Assembly (NCBI GenBank): GCA_002731875.1
Contig: PCCY01000004.1
Span: 216,794 to 253,449 of the forward strand
Source of the DNA: Roseobacter sp.
GTDB lineage: Bacteria > Pseudomonadota > Alphaproteobacteria > Rhodobacterales > Rhodobacteraceae
Direction of reading: 5' to 3'
DNA length: 36,656 bases
In this document: positions 26,756 through 34,530 of the stretch, one piece after another
Numbering within the stretch: position 1 is the first letter of the stretch
Layout: the number at the start of each line of letters is the position of its first letter
The notes under the pieces: model-generated
What the model saw: only the letters and a program-made list of their open reading frames with translations
The model's database searches: none
Told to the model about the DNA's origin: nothing
Program-made: the position numbers and the translations under genes

Positions 26756-27100
26756 ATGTTCGCAATTCCAGGCAAACAGGCCGTCACGATCACGCCCAAG
26801 GCCGCTCAACAGATTACCAAGCTGATGGCGTCCGCCGGTCACGCGGGCCTGCGCATCGGCATCAAGAAGGGTGGTTGCGCGGGGATGGAATACACCATGG
26901 AATACGTTAACGAGCCTGACAAGAACGACGAGGTCGTCGAACAGGACGGGGCGCGGGTGATGATTGCGCCCATGGCGCAAATGTTCCTGTTCGGGACCGA
27001 GATCGATTATGAAACATCATTGCTTGAAGCTGGCTTCAAGTTTCGCAATCCCAACGTGACCGAAGCATGCGGATGCGGTGAATCCATAAAATTTGGCTAA
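26756..27100 (+). CDS. A-type iron-sulfur carrier (SufA/IscA/ErpA family)
   Basis: A 114-residue HesB-like protein with the three conserved cysteines: C41 in KKGGCAGMEY, and C105 and C107 in EACGCGESIKFG. These carry a [2Fe-2S] or [4Fe-4S] cluster to apoproteins. Which of SufA, IscA or ErpA it corresponds to cannot be settled from sequence alone; nearness to sufT suggests SufA. Start 26756 has AGGAG 9 nt before it and its own promoter; the longer frame from 26579 has no support. Confidence 0.9.
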   Translation: MFAIPGKQAVTITPKAAQQITKLMASAGHAGLRIGIKKGGCAGMEYTMEYVNEPDKNDEVVEQDGARVMIAPMAQMFLFGTEIDYETSLLEAGFKFRNPNVTEACGCGESIKFG

Positions 27101-27195
27101 AATGCTACGCTGCGGCCTAACCGTGTGACTGGATCCGTTGCTCCCGGTGCGGGCTGCTGTTATCGAGATTGGTGAATAACAACAGGGGTCTCGTC

Positions 27196-27945
27196 ATGCG
27201 CCGCAAACTAGCTGCCGGTAACTGGAAAATGCACGGCTCGGTCTCGGCGCTGGCCGAACTGACTACCCTTGCCGCGCAAATAGACCCGCAGGGCTGCGAA
27301 ACGGTAATTTGTCCCCCCGCTACGTTGCTCTTTCACGCATGCCAACTCGTCACCTCCACCGATATTGCCATTGGCGCGCAATGTTGCCACCCACAGCCCC
27401 ATGGCCCATTTACCGGCGACGTTTCCGCCCGGATGATTGCAGAAACCGGGGCGTCCTATGTCATCGCGGGCCATTCGGAACGTCGCGATCGGTATGCCGA
27501 AACCGATGCCGAGGTCCAAGCACAGATCCGGGCCGCGTGGAGAGAAAATCTGACCGCCATTCTGTGTGTTGGCGAAAGCGGTGAAGACCGCCAGGCAGGC
27601 ATCACTCTCGATACCATCGCAACCCAGCTTGCCGGCTCTCTTCCGGACGGGGCGAACGGCGAAAACGTGGTGATCGCCTACGAGCCGATATGGGCGATCG
27701 GCACTGGCGACGTCCCTACCCTCGCGCAAATTGGTGAGGTCCATGACTTCATCCGTGCCCAGTTGGTCCGTCGCTTCGGGGACACTCAGGGCAAGACAAT
27801 CCGTCTGCTTTATGGGGGTTCGGTGAAACCAAGCAATGCGGCGGACATATTCACCGCCGAAAACGTGGATGGTGCTCTGGTAGGCGGTGCCAGCCTGCAA
27901 GCCGCTGATTTTCTTCCGATCATTCAGGCCTTGAATGACGCCTGA
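27196..27945 (+). CDS. tpiA: Triose-phosphate isomerase
   Basis: A 249-residue TIM barrel with all catalytic residues: K11 in GNWKMHG, H93 in AGHSERR and E163 in AYEPIWAIGTG, plus the phosphate site YGGSVKPSNAADI. It interconverts glyceraldehyde 3-phosphate and dihydroxyacetone phosphate. Start 27196 is chosen because AGGGG lies before it and the family start (RKLAAGNWKM) follows; a GTG-type extension to 27169 is unlikely. A terminator follows. Confidence 0.97.
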   Translation: MRRKLAAGNWKMHGSVSALAELTTLAAQIDPQGCETVICPPATLLFHACQLVTSTDIAIGAQCCHPQPHGPFTGDVSARMIAETGASYVIAGHSERRDRYAETDAEVQAQIRAAWRENLTAILCVGESGEDRQAGITLDTIATQLAGSLPDGANGENVVIAYEPIWAIGTGDVPTLAQIGEVHDFIRAQLVRRFGDTQGKTIRLLYGGSVKPSNAADIFTAENVDGALVGGASLQAADFLPIIQALNDA

Positions 27946-27985
27946 ATTTCATTTTGCAAAATAAACTCATAACCTACCTCACATC

Positions 27986-28019
27986 AAAGGGCGACGTGTC
28001 TCACTGCACGCCGCCCTTT
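27986..28019. terminator. Bidirectional terminator between tpiA and dctM
   Basis: AAAGGGCGACGTG (27986-27998) and CACGCCGCCCTTT (28007-28019) form a 13-bp stem with one A-C mismatch and an 8-nt loop, between the convergent tpiA and dctM stops. The A and T ends make it usable from both sides. Confidence 0.75.
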
Positions 28020-28057
28020 GCTTAGGTCAACATCTCACGCGGTCGCGCGGTGTGACG

Positions 28058-29434
28058 TTACCGGGTGATGATTTCGGGTCCCATCATCATTGTCGGCAAC
28101 CAGGTTGAGATTATGGGGATGTACGTCACCATGATCAGGAAGACGAACAGGACGGCCGTGAACGGCAAGGCCGCTTTTACAACATTCATCATCGGCATGT
28201 TGGCCACCCCGGATGTCACGAACAGGTTCAGTCCGACCGGGGGCGTGATCATCCCGATTTCCATATTGACCACCATGATGATGCCCAGATGGATCGGATC
28301 GATCCCCAGTTCGATGGCAATGGGAAACACCAGCGGCGCGACGATGATCAACAGGCCCGATGGCTCCATGAACTGCCCGCCGATCAGCAAGATCACGTTG
28401 ACAATGATCAAAAACATGATCGGTCCGAACCCGGCATTCAACATCGCCGCGGATATCTGCTGAGGGATCTGCTCATCAGTCAAAACGTGCTTCAATATCA
28501 AGGCATTGGCGATGATGAACATCAATGTGATGGTCAGTTTGCCTGCCTCGAACAGGGTGTCTCGGGTATCACGGTGGAAGAATACAGTCACCAGCGCGAT
28601 CGGTTTACGCATCAGCGACAGGTTGTTCGCCTCACCTTTGACGTGCAGCGGCCCCATATCGCGGTATACGAATGACGCGATCAGAAAAGCATAAACCGCA
28701 GCGACGGCAGCGGCTTCGGTAGGGGTGAATATCCCGCCGTAGATACCGCCCAGAATGATGACGATCAGCATCAGGCCCCACCCGGCTTCGCGGCCCGACG
28801 TGATGACTTCGCCCCACCCGCGCCATTCACCCTGCGGCAGTTTCTTCACCCGCGCCATGATATAGATCGTCAGCATCAGCATGGTACCGGCCAACAGGCC
28901 AGGAATGACGCCGGCCAGGAACATCCGCCCCACAGATACATCTGTAGCCGACGCATAGACCACCATAACGATCGACGGCGGGATCAGAATGCCCAGCGTA
29001 CCGGCGTTGGCGATGACGCCTGCGGCGAATTCCTTGGTATAGCCTGTCTCGCGCATGCCTGCGATGACGATCGACCCGATGGCCACCACCGTCGCCGGAG
29101 AAGACCCCGACAAGGCCGCAAAGAGCATACAGGCGAAAACACCGGCAATCGCCAGCCCCCCCGGAAAATGCCCCACCAGCGCAATGGAAAACCGGATGAT
29201 CCGCTGTGCCACACCGCCGGTCGACATGAATGACGACGCCAATATGAAGAACGGGATAGCCAACAGCGTATAGTGGCCCGCCATCGCCTGAAAAAACGTC
29301 TGCGCAATCGACGCCAACGACGAATCCGACAGCACGAGCAAGAAGAGGATCGACGAAAAGCCCAGGCTGACGGCGATCGGCACGCCGAGCAGCATCAAGC
29401 CGACGATCATGCTAAATAGTACAAGAACGTCCAT
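28058..29434 (-). CDS. dctM: TRAP transporter large membrane subunit (DctM type)
   Basis: A 458-residue, very hydrophobic protein with about 12 transmembrane segments. Typical DctM stretches are GVPIAVSLGFSS, HYTLLAIPFFILASSFMSTGG, ALSGSSPATVVAIGSI, GTLGILIPPSIVMVVY, FTPTEAAAVAAVYA and ITPPVGLNLFV. It forms the sodium-driven transport channel together with DctQ. It starts 4 bp after the dctQ stop, so the two are translated together. Substrate is set by DctP. Confidence 0.95.
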   Translation of the reverse strand: MDVLVLFSMIVGLMLLGVPIAVSLGFSSILFLLVLSDSSLASIAQTFFQAMAGHYTLLAIPFFILASSFMSTGGVAQRIIRFSIALVGHFPGGLAIAGVFACMLFAALSGSSPATVVAIGSIVIAGMRETGYTKEFAAGVIANAGTLGILIPPSIVMVVYASATDVSVGRMFLAGVIPGLLAGTMLMLTIYIMARVKKLPQGEWRGWGEVITSGREAGWGLMLIVIILGGIYGGIFTPTEAAAVAAVYAFLIASFVYRDMGPLHVKGEANNLSLMRKPIALVTVFFHRDTRDTLFEAGKLTITLMFIIANALILKHVLTDEQIPQQISAAMLNAGFGPIMFLIIVNVILLIGGQFMEPSGLLIIVAPLVFPIAIELGIDPIHLGIIMVVNMEIGMITPPVGLNLFVTSGVANMPMMNVVKAALPFTAVLFVFLIMVTYIPIISTWLPTMMMGPEIITR

Positions 29435-29438
29435 GCGC

Positions 29439-30119
29439 TCAGTTCCCCGCGTTCAAATGTTTGATGGCTTCAATGTCATCCTCGGCCTCGTGGCTGACGA
29501 TGAGACTGGTCGAAGCCCCTTTAAATATCCGCGCGCCCGCTTGAATGAATCGAAACAGCAGCAGGGCCATCCCGAACGGCAACATGAAATACGGAATGAA
29601 CCGCGGCAGCTTGCCATAGGTCTCGCCCTCGTTCATGATCGGCTCGATAAAGCGCAGCCAGTCGGGCATTGGAATGTCTACGGTCTCGTACCATGCCTGG
29701 TCGCGGCTGTTCTCGAAACCGGTCGGGAACCAGCGTCCCGATGTGGCATCAAGCCCCGCGAAGGGTGCCCAGTAATCCCACGCGCCTTTCAGCAACAGAC
29801 CGGCGTAGGCTATGCAGATCACGGCCGCAAATAATGCCAGCAGGCGTCGGGTGGTGGATGAAAACAGGTTGATTACGGCATCAACGCCCAGATGGGCGGT
29901 GACCTTGACCGCATAGCTCATGCCGAACAGCACCAGCCACGCGAACAGGAACGTCACTGCCTCCAGGCCCCAGATGATCCCGGTGTTGAAACCATAACGC
30001 AGCACGACGTTGATAAAGGTGATTAAAGTCATGAGGCCGAGGATCACAGCGATCGCTGTCTCTTCAAGCTCGTTGACGATGCGCCCGAGCGCAGAATGAG
30101 ATTGCACATCATGTGACAT
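29439..30119 (-). CDS. dctQ: TRAP transporter small membrane subunit (DctQ type)
   Basis: A 226-residue protein with four hydrophobic segments, including VLRYGFNTGIIWGLEAVTFLFAW and VKVTAHLGVDAVIN, the DctQ signature region. A periplasmic loop of about 70 residues between the third and fourth segments (around DYWAPFAGLDATSG to YGKLPR) makes it longer than the usual 160-180 residues, as in other dicarboxylate-type TRAP systems. It lies between dctP and dctM, separated from dctP by a strong hairpin. Confidence 0.92.
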   Translation of the reverse strand: MSHDVQSHSALGRIVNELEETAIAVILGLMTLITFINVVLRYGFNTGIIWGLEAVTFLFAWLVLFGMSYAVKVTAHLGVDAVINLFSSTTRRLLALFAAVICIAYAGLLLKGAWDYWAPFAGLDATSGRWFPTGFENSRDQAWYETVDIPMPDWLRFIEPIMNEGETYGKLPRFIPYFMLPFGMALLLFRFIQAGARIFKGASTSLIVSHEAEDDIEAIKHLNAGN

Positions 30120-30190
30120 GGGAAAGCTCCGCTATGAGAGGAGAAAAGGTCGGGTCCGCTATCGTGATAGACCGCAGGCCCGACGCAGTA

Positions 30191-30219
30191 TTTCACCCCG
30201 CGCACAAGGCGGGGTGAAA
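30191..30219 (-). terminator. Intercistronic hairpin between dctP and dctQ
   Basis: TTTCACCCCGC (30191-30201) and GCGGGGTGAAA (30209-30219) form a perfect 11-bp stem with a 7-nt loop, 5 bp after the dctP stop. No T-run follows on the minus strand, so it is more likely an RNA stabiliser or partial attenuator that keeps dctP mRNA abundant relative to dctQM than a full terminator. Confidence 0.7.
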
Positions 30220-30224
30220 AATCA

Positions 30225-31232
30225 TCAATGTTTGGCGTTGATCGCCTGTGCGGCGTCGATGTTTTCCTGGCCCACATCGGCGGTAAACTCTTGCCAGACA
30301 GGTTTCATCGCCGAAACCCATTCTTCGCGCTGCGCGGCATCCAATTCACGCACGACACCGCCGGCGTCAATGATTGCTTGCTTGGCGTCGGCATTCACTT
30401 TCGACGATTCAGAGTTGCGGGTGTCGGTGACTTCCTTGACAATTGTCGCCAGTTGGTCACGTACATCCGCATCGAGGCTGTCCCACCAATCGGTCGACGT
30501 TACCAGCATATAATCCAGCACACCGTGGTTGGTTTCAGTCGTACCATCCTGAACTTCAAAGAACTTTTGGCCGTAGATGTTGGACCAGGTATTTTCCTGA
30601 CCGTCTACAACGCCAGTTTGCAACGCGCCATAGACCTCGGAAAATGCCATCGGCTGCGGGCTTGCACCCATCGCTGCCATCTGTGCTTTAAGTACGTCAG
30701 AGTTCTGCACGCGGAACTTCAGACCTTTAGCATCGGAGGGAACCATCAAAGGCTTGTTGGCCGACATCTGTTTCATGCCATTGTGCCAGAACGCCAAGCC
30801 CAACAGACCACGACGCGTCATGGATTCTTTCATCGCCACGCCAGTGTCCGAGTTTTGGAATTCGTCAACAGCTTCGATGTTCTTGAACATGAAGGGCAGA
30901 TCGAAAATGCGGAACTGCTTGGTGAACTGCTCGAACTTGGACAGCGATGGGGCCGCCATCTGGACGTCACCCTGCAACAGGGCCTCCAGAACCTGGTCAT
31001 CGTTGTAAAGAGTCGAGTTCGGGAAAACCTCCATGCAGGCTTTGCCGTTCATTTCATCGTTGACGCGTTGTTCCAGCAGCGACGCGGCCAGACCTTTGGG
31101 GTGGCGGTCAGCGTTGGTCACGTGGCTCAACTTGATGACGATTTCGCCGTCGTCACACGCCGTCGCAGCGGCGACTGCGCCCGCGCTTACGGAAAGGGTC
31201 AGCGCTACAACAGTTGTTGTCAGGAATTTCAT
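30225..31232 (-). CDS. dctP: TRAP transporter periplasmic solute-binding protein (DctP type)
   Basis: A 335-residue secreted protein. Residues 1-22 are a signal peptide (MKFLTTTVVALTLSVSAG, cleaved near AVAA). The DctP domain has the carboxylate-binding arginine region GLKFRVQNSDVL, then MAFSEVYGALQTGVVDGQEN and YMLVTST. Together with the adjacent dctBD-type regulators this suggests a C4-dicarboxylate or related organic acid. Start 31232 has GGGAGGAG 7 nt before it, a very strong ribosome-binding site; the upstream extension to 31286 is not credible. It is first in dctPQM and follows a promoter with two operators. Confidence 0.95.
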   Translation of the reverse strand: MKFLTTTVVALTLSVSAGAVAAATACDDGEIVIKLSHVTNADRHPKGLAASLLEQRVNDEMNGKACMEVFPNSTLYNDDQVLEALLQGDVQMAAPSLSKFEQFTKQFRIFDLPFMFKNIEAVDEFQNSDTGVAMKESMTRRGLLGLAFWHNGMKQMSANKPLMVPSDAKGLKFRVQNSDVLKAQMAAMGASPQPMAFSEVYGALQTGVVDGQENTWSNIYGQKFFEVQDGTTETNHGVLDYMLVTSTDWWDSLDADVRDQLATIVKEVTDTRNSESSKVNADAKQAIIDAGGVVRELDAAQREEWVSAMKPVWQEFTADVGQENIDAAQAINAKH

Positions 31233-31376
31233 GTGTTTCTCCTCCCAGAGAGATGTTTCGTCCTTGCATGTCGGTTTGCCTGACATGCGGTGGCGGTACT
31301 AAAGCGCTAATCCGCTTATCTCACAAGCCCGTGACAAGGCTGACGCGTGAATGCGGTATTATTCATATATATCAGA

Positions 31377-31405
31377 TATATACGGGGATAAGTTGTTTGT
31401 GCCAA
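31377..31405 (-). promoter_or_regulatory. Sigma-70-type promoter of dctPQM
   Basis: On the minus strand: TTGGCA (31405-31400), exactly 17 bp, TATATA (31382-31377). Transcription would start near 31370, giving a leader of about 138 nt before dctP. The -35 lies inside TTGGCAC, a perfect sigma-54 -24 element, but the bases 10 positions on are TT where sigma-54 needs GC. Confidence 0.6.
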
Positions 31406-31425
31406 CACACGCCGCATTGCCGCAT

Positions 31426-31441
31426 GTGCGAAATTTCGCAC
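31426..31441. promoter_or_regulatory. Proximal operator, likely DctD site
   Basis: GTGCGAAATTTCGCAC is a perfect 16-bp palindrome. Its centre is about 63 bp before the predicted start of dctP transcription. Its near-copy lies 32 bp further upstream. The position between dctD and dctP makes the DctD-like regulator the obvious candidate ligand, which is inference. Confidence 0.7.
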
Positions 31442-31457
31442 GTCTACAGGAATGATT

Positions 31458-31473
31458 GTGCGAGATTCCGCAC
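31458..31473. promoter_or_regulatory. Distal operator, likely DctD site
   Basis: GTGCGAGATTCCGCAC matches the proximal operator at 14 of 16 positions, keeps the GTGCG/CGCAC arms and is flanked by a further T-A pair. Centre near -95, three helical turns from the proximal site. It ends 17 bp before the dctD stop codon region. Confidence 0.68.
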
Positions 31474-31490
31474 AGGTCGCCATCGGCAGA

Positions 31491-32720
31491 TCAATGACGA
31501 AAATCCTCGGGGCGAATCCCGTATCTTGCCAGCTTGTCGTAAAAGGTCTTGCGCGGTACATGCAGGGCAAGGGCCGCAGCGCTGGCTTGCCCGCCTGCGC
31601 GTCTCAGCGCTGCGCGTAACAACGATTGTTCAACCTGCGCCATCTGTTCCGCCAACCCCAATTCAGTGTCAGCCACCGGGTCGTCGGCGACACCCATGAC
31701 GAAACGCATCGCCGCCGACATCAGCGCACGTGCATTGCCCGGCCAATCGCGCGCCATCAAGCCGGCCACGATTTGCGGTGTGACCTCGGGCGCGGTGATC
31801 CCCGATTGTTCGGCGGCCTGATCCACGTAGCGGCGGAACATGGTGGGAATATCCTCCGGTCGTTCCGCCAGTGACGGAATACGCACCGTCATCACTTCGA
31901 TCCTATAGTACAGATCTGCATGGAACCGTCCTTCGGAAACCAGTGTTTGCAGGTCACGGTTGGTCCCGGCTATCAAACGCACATCCGGCGCGCTCTCGAG
32001 AATTTCGATCAGGCTTAACTGGGATTGCGCAGGCAACGACGTGACTTCGTCCAGAAACAATGACCCGCCCGTAGCGCTTTGCACTGCTTCGGCGACCGCT
32101 ATCGGCGTCAACCCATCCGCCGCGCGCTTTACAAAAGGGCCCTTGGACCGGGCTGACGACAGGTGAATGACCTCGGCTACCTTTGAAATGCCCGACCCAT
32201 AAGGACCGGTGACCAGAACCTCGGCGGCGGCACCGGCAACGCGACGCACCTTGGCCCGTAAGCTTTCGGCAAGATCCGAGGACCCAAAGATCATACGCCC
32301 CGCAGGATCGCCGGTTTCGACGATCTGTAACAGACGGCGGTTTTCCAAGATCAACCCGCGGGTTTTCAACGCTCTTTCGGTTACGGCCAAAAGCTGTGCC
32401 GATGCGCAAGGTTTCTCCATGAAATCAAATGCTCCGGCTTCCATGGCGCGCACCGCCATCGGAATGTCACCTTCACCGGTCAACAAAATCACCGGCAGAT
32501 CGGGGTCCTGGGCCTGCGCATATGCCAACAGGTGAAATCCATCACGTCCCGGCATGCGCATGTCGGACAGAACAACCCCGTCAAATCCGGCATTGATACG
32601 GTCTTTGGCCGCGACAAACGACCCGGCGGCAATCACGTTCATATCCGCAAGTTCCAGGGTTTGGGTCAATGCCTCGCGTACTGGCGCGTCATCGTCTACC
32701 AAAAGCACAGTTCTGTTCAT
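31491..32720 (-). CDS. dctD: DctD-like NtrC-family response regulator lacking the GAFTGA loop
   Basis: A 409-residue regulator. The receiver (1-120) has D9-D10-D11, D53 in LSDMRMPG and K103. The AAA+ domain (about 140-345) keeps Walker B GGSLFLDEV (219-226) and an arginine region in DLYYRIEV, but Walker A is GPYGSGIS (172-179) with Ile at the lysine position, and the stretch between FVKRAADG and ATGGSLFLDE is shortened by about 20-25 residues so that GAFTGA is absent. A Fis-type HTH ends the protein (AAALALHVPRKTFYDKLARYG). It should bind DNA on phosphorylation by DctB but is not expected to open sigma-54 complexes. It overlaps dctB by 4 bp (ATGA). The operators downstream support control of dctPQM. 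Confidence 0.88.
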   Translation of the reverse strand: MNRTVLLVDDDAPVREALTQTLELADMNVIAAGSFVAAKDRINAGFDGVVLSDMRMPGRDGFHLLAYAQAQDPDLPVILLTGEGDIPMAVRAMEAGAFDFMEKPCASAQLLAVTERALKTRGLILENRRLLQIVETGDPAGRMIFGSSDLAESLRAKVRRVAGAAAEVLVTGPYGSGISKVAEVIHLSSARSKGPFVKRAADGLTPIAVAEAVQSATGGSLFLDEVTSLPAQSQLSLIEILESAPDVRLIAGTNRDLQTLVSEGRFHADLYYRIEVMTVRIPSLAERPEDIPTMFRRYVDQAAEQSGITAPEVTPQIVAGLMARDWPGNARALMSAAMRFVMGVADDPVADTELGLAEQMAQVEQSLLRAALRRAGGQASAAALALHVPRKTFYDKLARYGIRPEDFRH

Positions 32721-34471
32721 ATTGAGCTTTCCATCTCGTCGCCGGGTTCCAGCTGCACCGAAAACATCGCCCCGCCCCTGTCCAGATTGGACCCGCGAAT
32801 ATCCCCGCCAAAGCTTTGGACGATCCCATAGCTGATTGACAATCCCAGACCCATGCCGCTGTCGCTCCCTACTGTCTTGGTCGTATAGAACGGGTCGAAC
32901 ACCTTGTCAGGCATTTCGATGCCCGGGCCCGTGTCACAGAACCTGACCGACACGACATCGCCTGTTTCGATGACGATCGACAGTTTCTTTATCCTACTTT
33001 CCGTCATGGCATCCGCAGCATTCGAGATCAGGTTCACAAACACCTGCCCCAAGCGCACTTCGCCGCCACGCACCCAAATAGGACCGGCTGGCGCCGCATA
33101 ATCAAGGGAGACACCCGCCGCTTGCAGATAGCCATGGGTCATTTCAACAGCGCTGGCCACCGCCCGGGCGACATCTACGCGGGTTTGAGGCACGCTTTCT
33201 TGTCGCGCGAAGGCCCGCAGGTTCTGGATGATACGAGCCATACGCGCGGCCATCTGGGAAATCCGCGTCAGGTTTTCCGAAGCCCGGTCAAATTTGCCGC
33301 GCTCCATGAATTGCACGGCGTTTTCGGCGAATGATCTGATCGCCATGAGCGGCTGGTTCAATTCATGGCTGATGCCCGCCGACATCTGTCCAAGGGCGGA
33401 CAGCTTGCCGGCTTGTACCAGATCGGCCTGTGCCCGGCGCAATGCAGCCTGTGCTTCCTCGCGTTCGGTTGCTTCGCGGCGCAATTCGGTGTTGCTGGCG
33501 TTCAAGGCGGCAGTGCGTTTTGCCACTTGACGCTCCAGTCTGGTGTTGACTTCGAACAGGGTGCGTCGGCGTTCAGTCGCCAGGAACAGCAGCGCCCCGA
33601 ACGCCAGACACAACGCCGCTACCGCAGCGGACTGTGACCATGCCAGACGACGCGCTGGCCCTGTATCAAGCAGCACCTCCCCGGTCATGCCGATCACCGG
33701 CAAGGATTGGGTAAGGTGCAGCGCCGTGTCGGGCAGATATGGGCCCCACTTCATGTTCCATATCTCATGGCCTTTGACCGTGACCGCGCTGAACTCACCC
33801 CACGCACCCTGAGGAGGCGTCAGCCCCACTGCCCCGTTCTTGCGTTGCCAAAACAGCAGTTCAGACCGATTGGCAATTTGCACCACTCCGTTGTCATCGG
33901 TGAAAAACGCTGCCGGGTTGCTGCCGCGCCAGTCGTAATCGATACCGTTCAAATCGGTTGCGACAATCACCGCGCCCTCTACCCTGCCCAAATCGTTAAA
34001 TACCGGGGCGGCGTGGAAATAAGCACGGTCGGTCAAGGGCATGTCCGGCCCATGTCCCCAGCCAAGCGCGCCGCCCAAAGCACGTCTTACAAAACGCCGG
34101 TCCAACACGGTCTCGTTCAAGGCGCTGCGGGACGACGCAAGGACGACACGCCGCGTGTCGATGACCTGCACATCCAGTGCGGCAGACTTGTCCGCGATCT
34201 TTTGCAAAAACGCCTGCCCCGCTTGCGGTGATGCCCCCCGCAACACAGCTTCGACCTGCGGATGGTCTGCCAGGAACACCGCAAGGTCGCGATACCGTTG
34301 CAGCTGTCCCACCAGCCTGTCGCTGGCCAGCGACAAGTCAGCCTGCCCGCGCGCACTGAGTTGATCCAAGCCCTGAAGATAGGCAAAGCGCCAGACCCCG
34401 CCGGACAAGGCCAGAACGGTGATCAGGAATATCGTAAGGGTAACAGCGCGTCGGCGCATTCCGTGGCTCAT
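32717..34471 (-). CDS. dctB: DctB-like membrane sensor histidine kinase
   Basis: A 584-residue kinase. Transmembrane helices at about 9-29 and 277-298 flank a periplasmic domain of about 245 residues of the Cache type (DRAYFHAAPVFNDLGRVEGAVIVATDL is one conserved strand region). A coiled-coil (303-360) precedes H369 in GQMSAGISHELNQPLMAI, then VFVNLISNAADAM, DTGPGIEMP and GMGLGLSISYG. DctB kinases sense periplasmic C4-dicarboxylates directly. Several in-frame ATGs are possible (34471, 34480, 34501); none has a good ribosome-binding site, and 34471 is chosen as nearest to the first helix. The gene is divergent from the P450 60 bp away. Confidence 0.9.
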   Translation of the reverse strand: MSHGMRRRAVTLTIFLITVLALSGGVWRFAYLQGLDQLSARGQADLSLASDRLVGQLQRYRDLAVFLADHPQVEAVLRGASPQAGQAFLQKIADKSAALDVQVIDTRRVVLASSRSALNETVLDRRFVRRALGGALGWGHGPDMPLTDRAYFHAAPVFNDLGRVEGAVIVATDLNGIDYDWRGSNPAAFFTDDNGVVQIANRSELLFWQRKNGAVGLTPPQGAWGEFSAVTVKGHEIWNMKWGPYLPDTALHLTQSLPVIGMTGEVLLDTGPARRLAWSQSAAVAALCLAFGALLFLATERRRTLFEVNTRLERQVAKRTAALNASNTELRREATEREEAQAALRRAQADLVQAGKLSALGQMSAGISHELNQPLMAIRSFAENAVQFMERGKFDRASENLTRISQMAARMARIIQNLRAFARQESVPQTRVDVARAVASAVEMTHGYLQAAGVSLDYAAPAGPIWVRGGEVRLGQVFVNLISNAADAMTESRIKKLSIVIETGDVVSVRFCDTGPGIEMPDKVFDPFYTTKTVGSDSGMGLGLSISYGIVQSFGGDIRGSNLDRGGAMFSVQLEPGDEMESSI

Positions 34472-34530
34472 GAAAGCCATTTGGCACAGACCGGTTTGCA
34501 TTGACCAGAGCTGCGTATATTGCTGCACCG

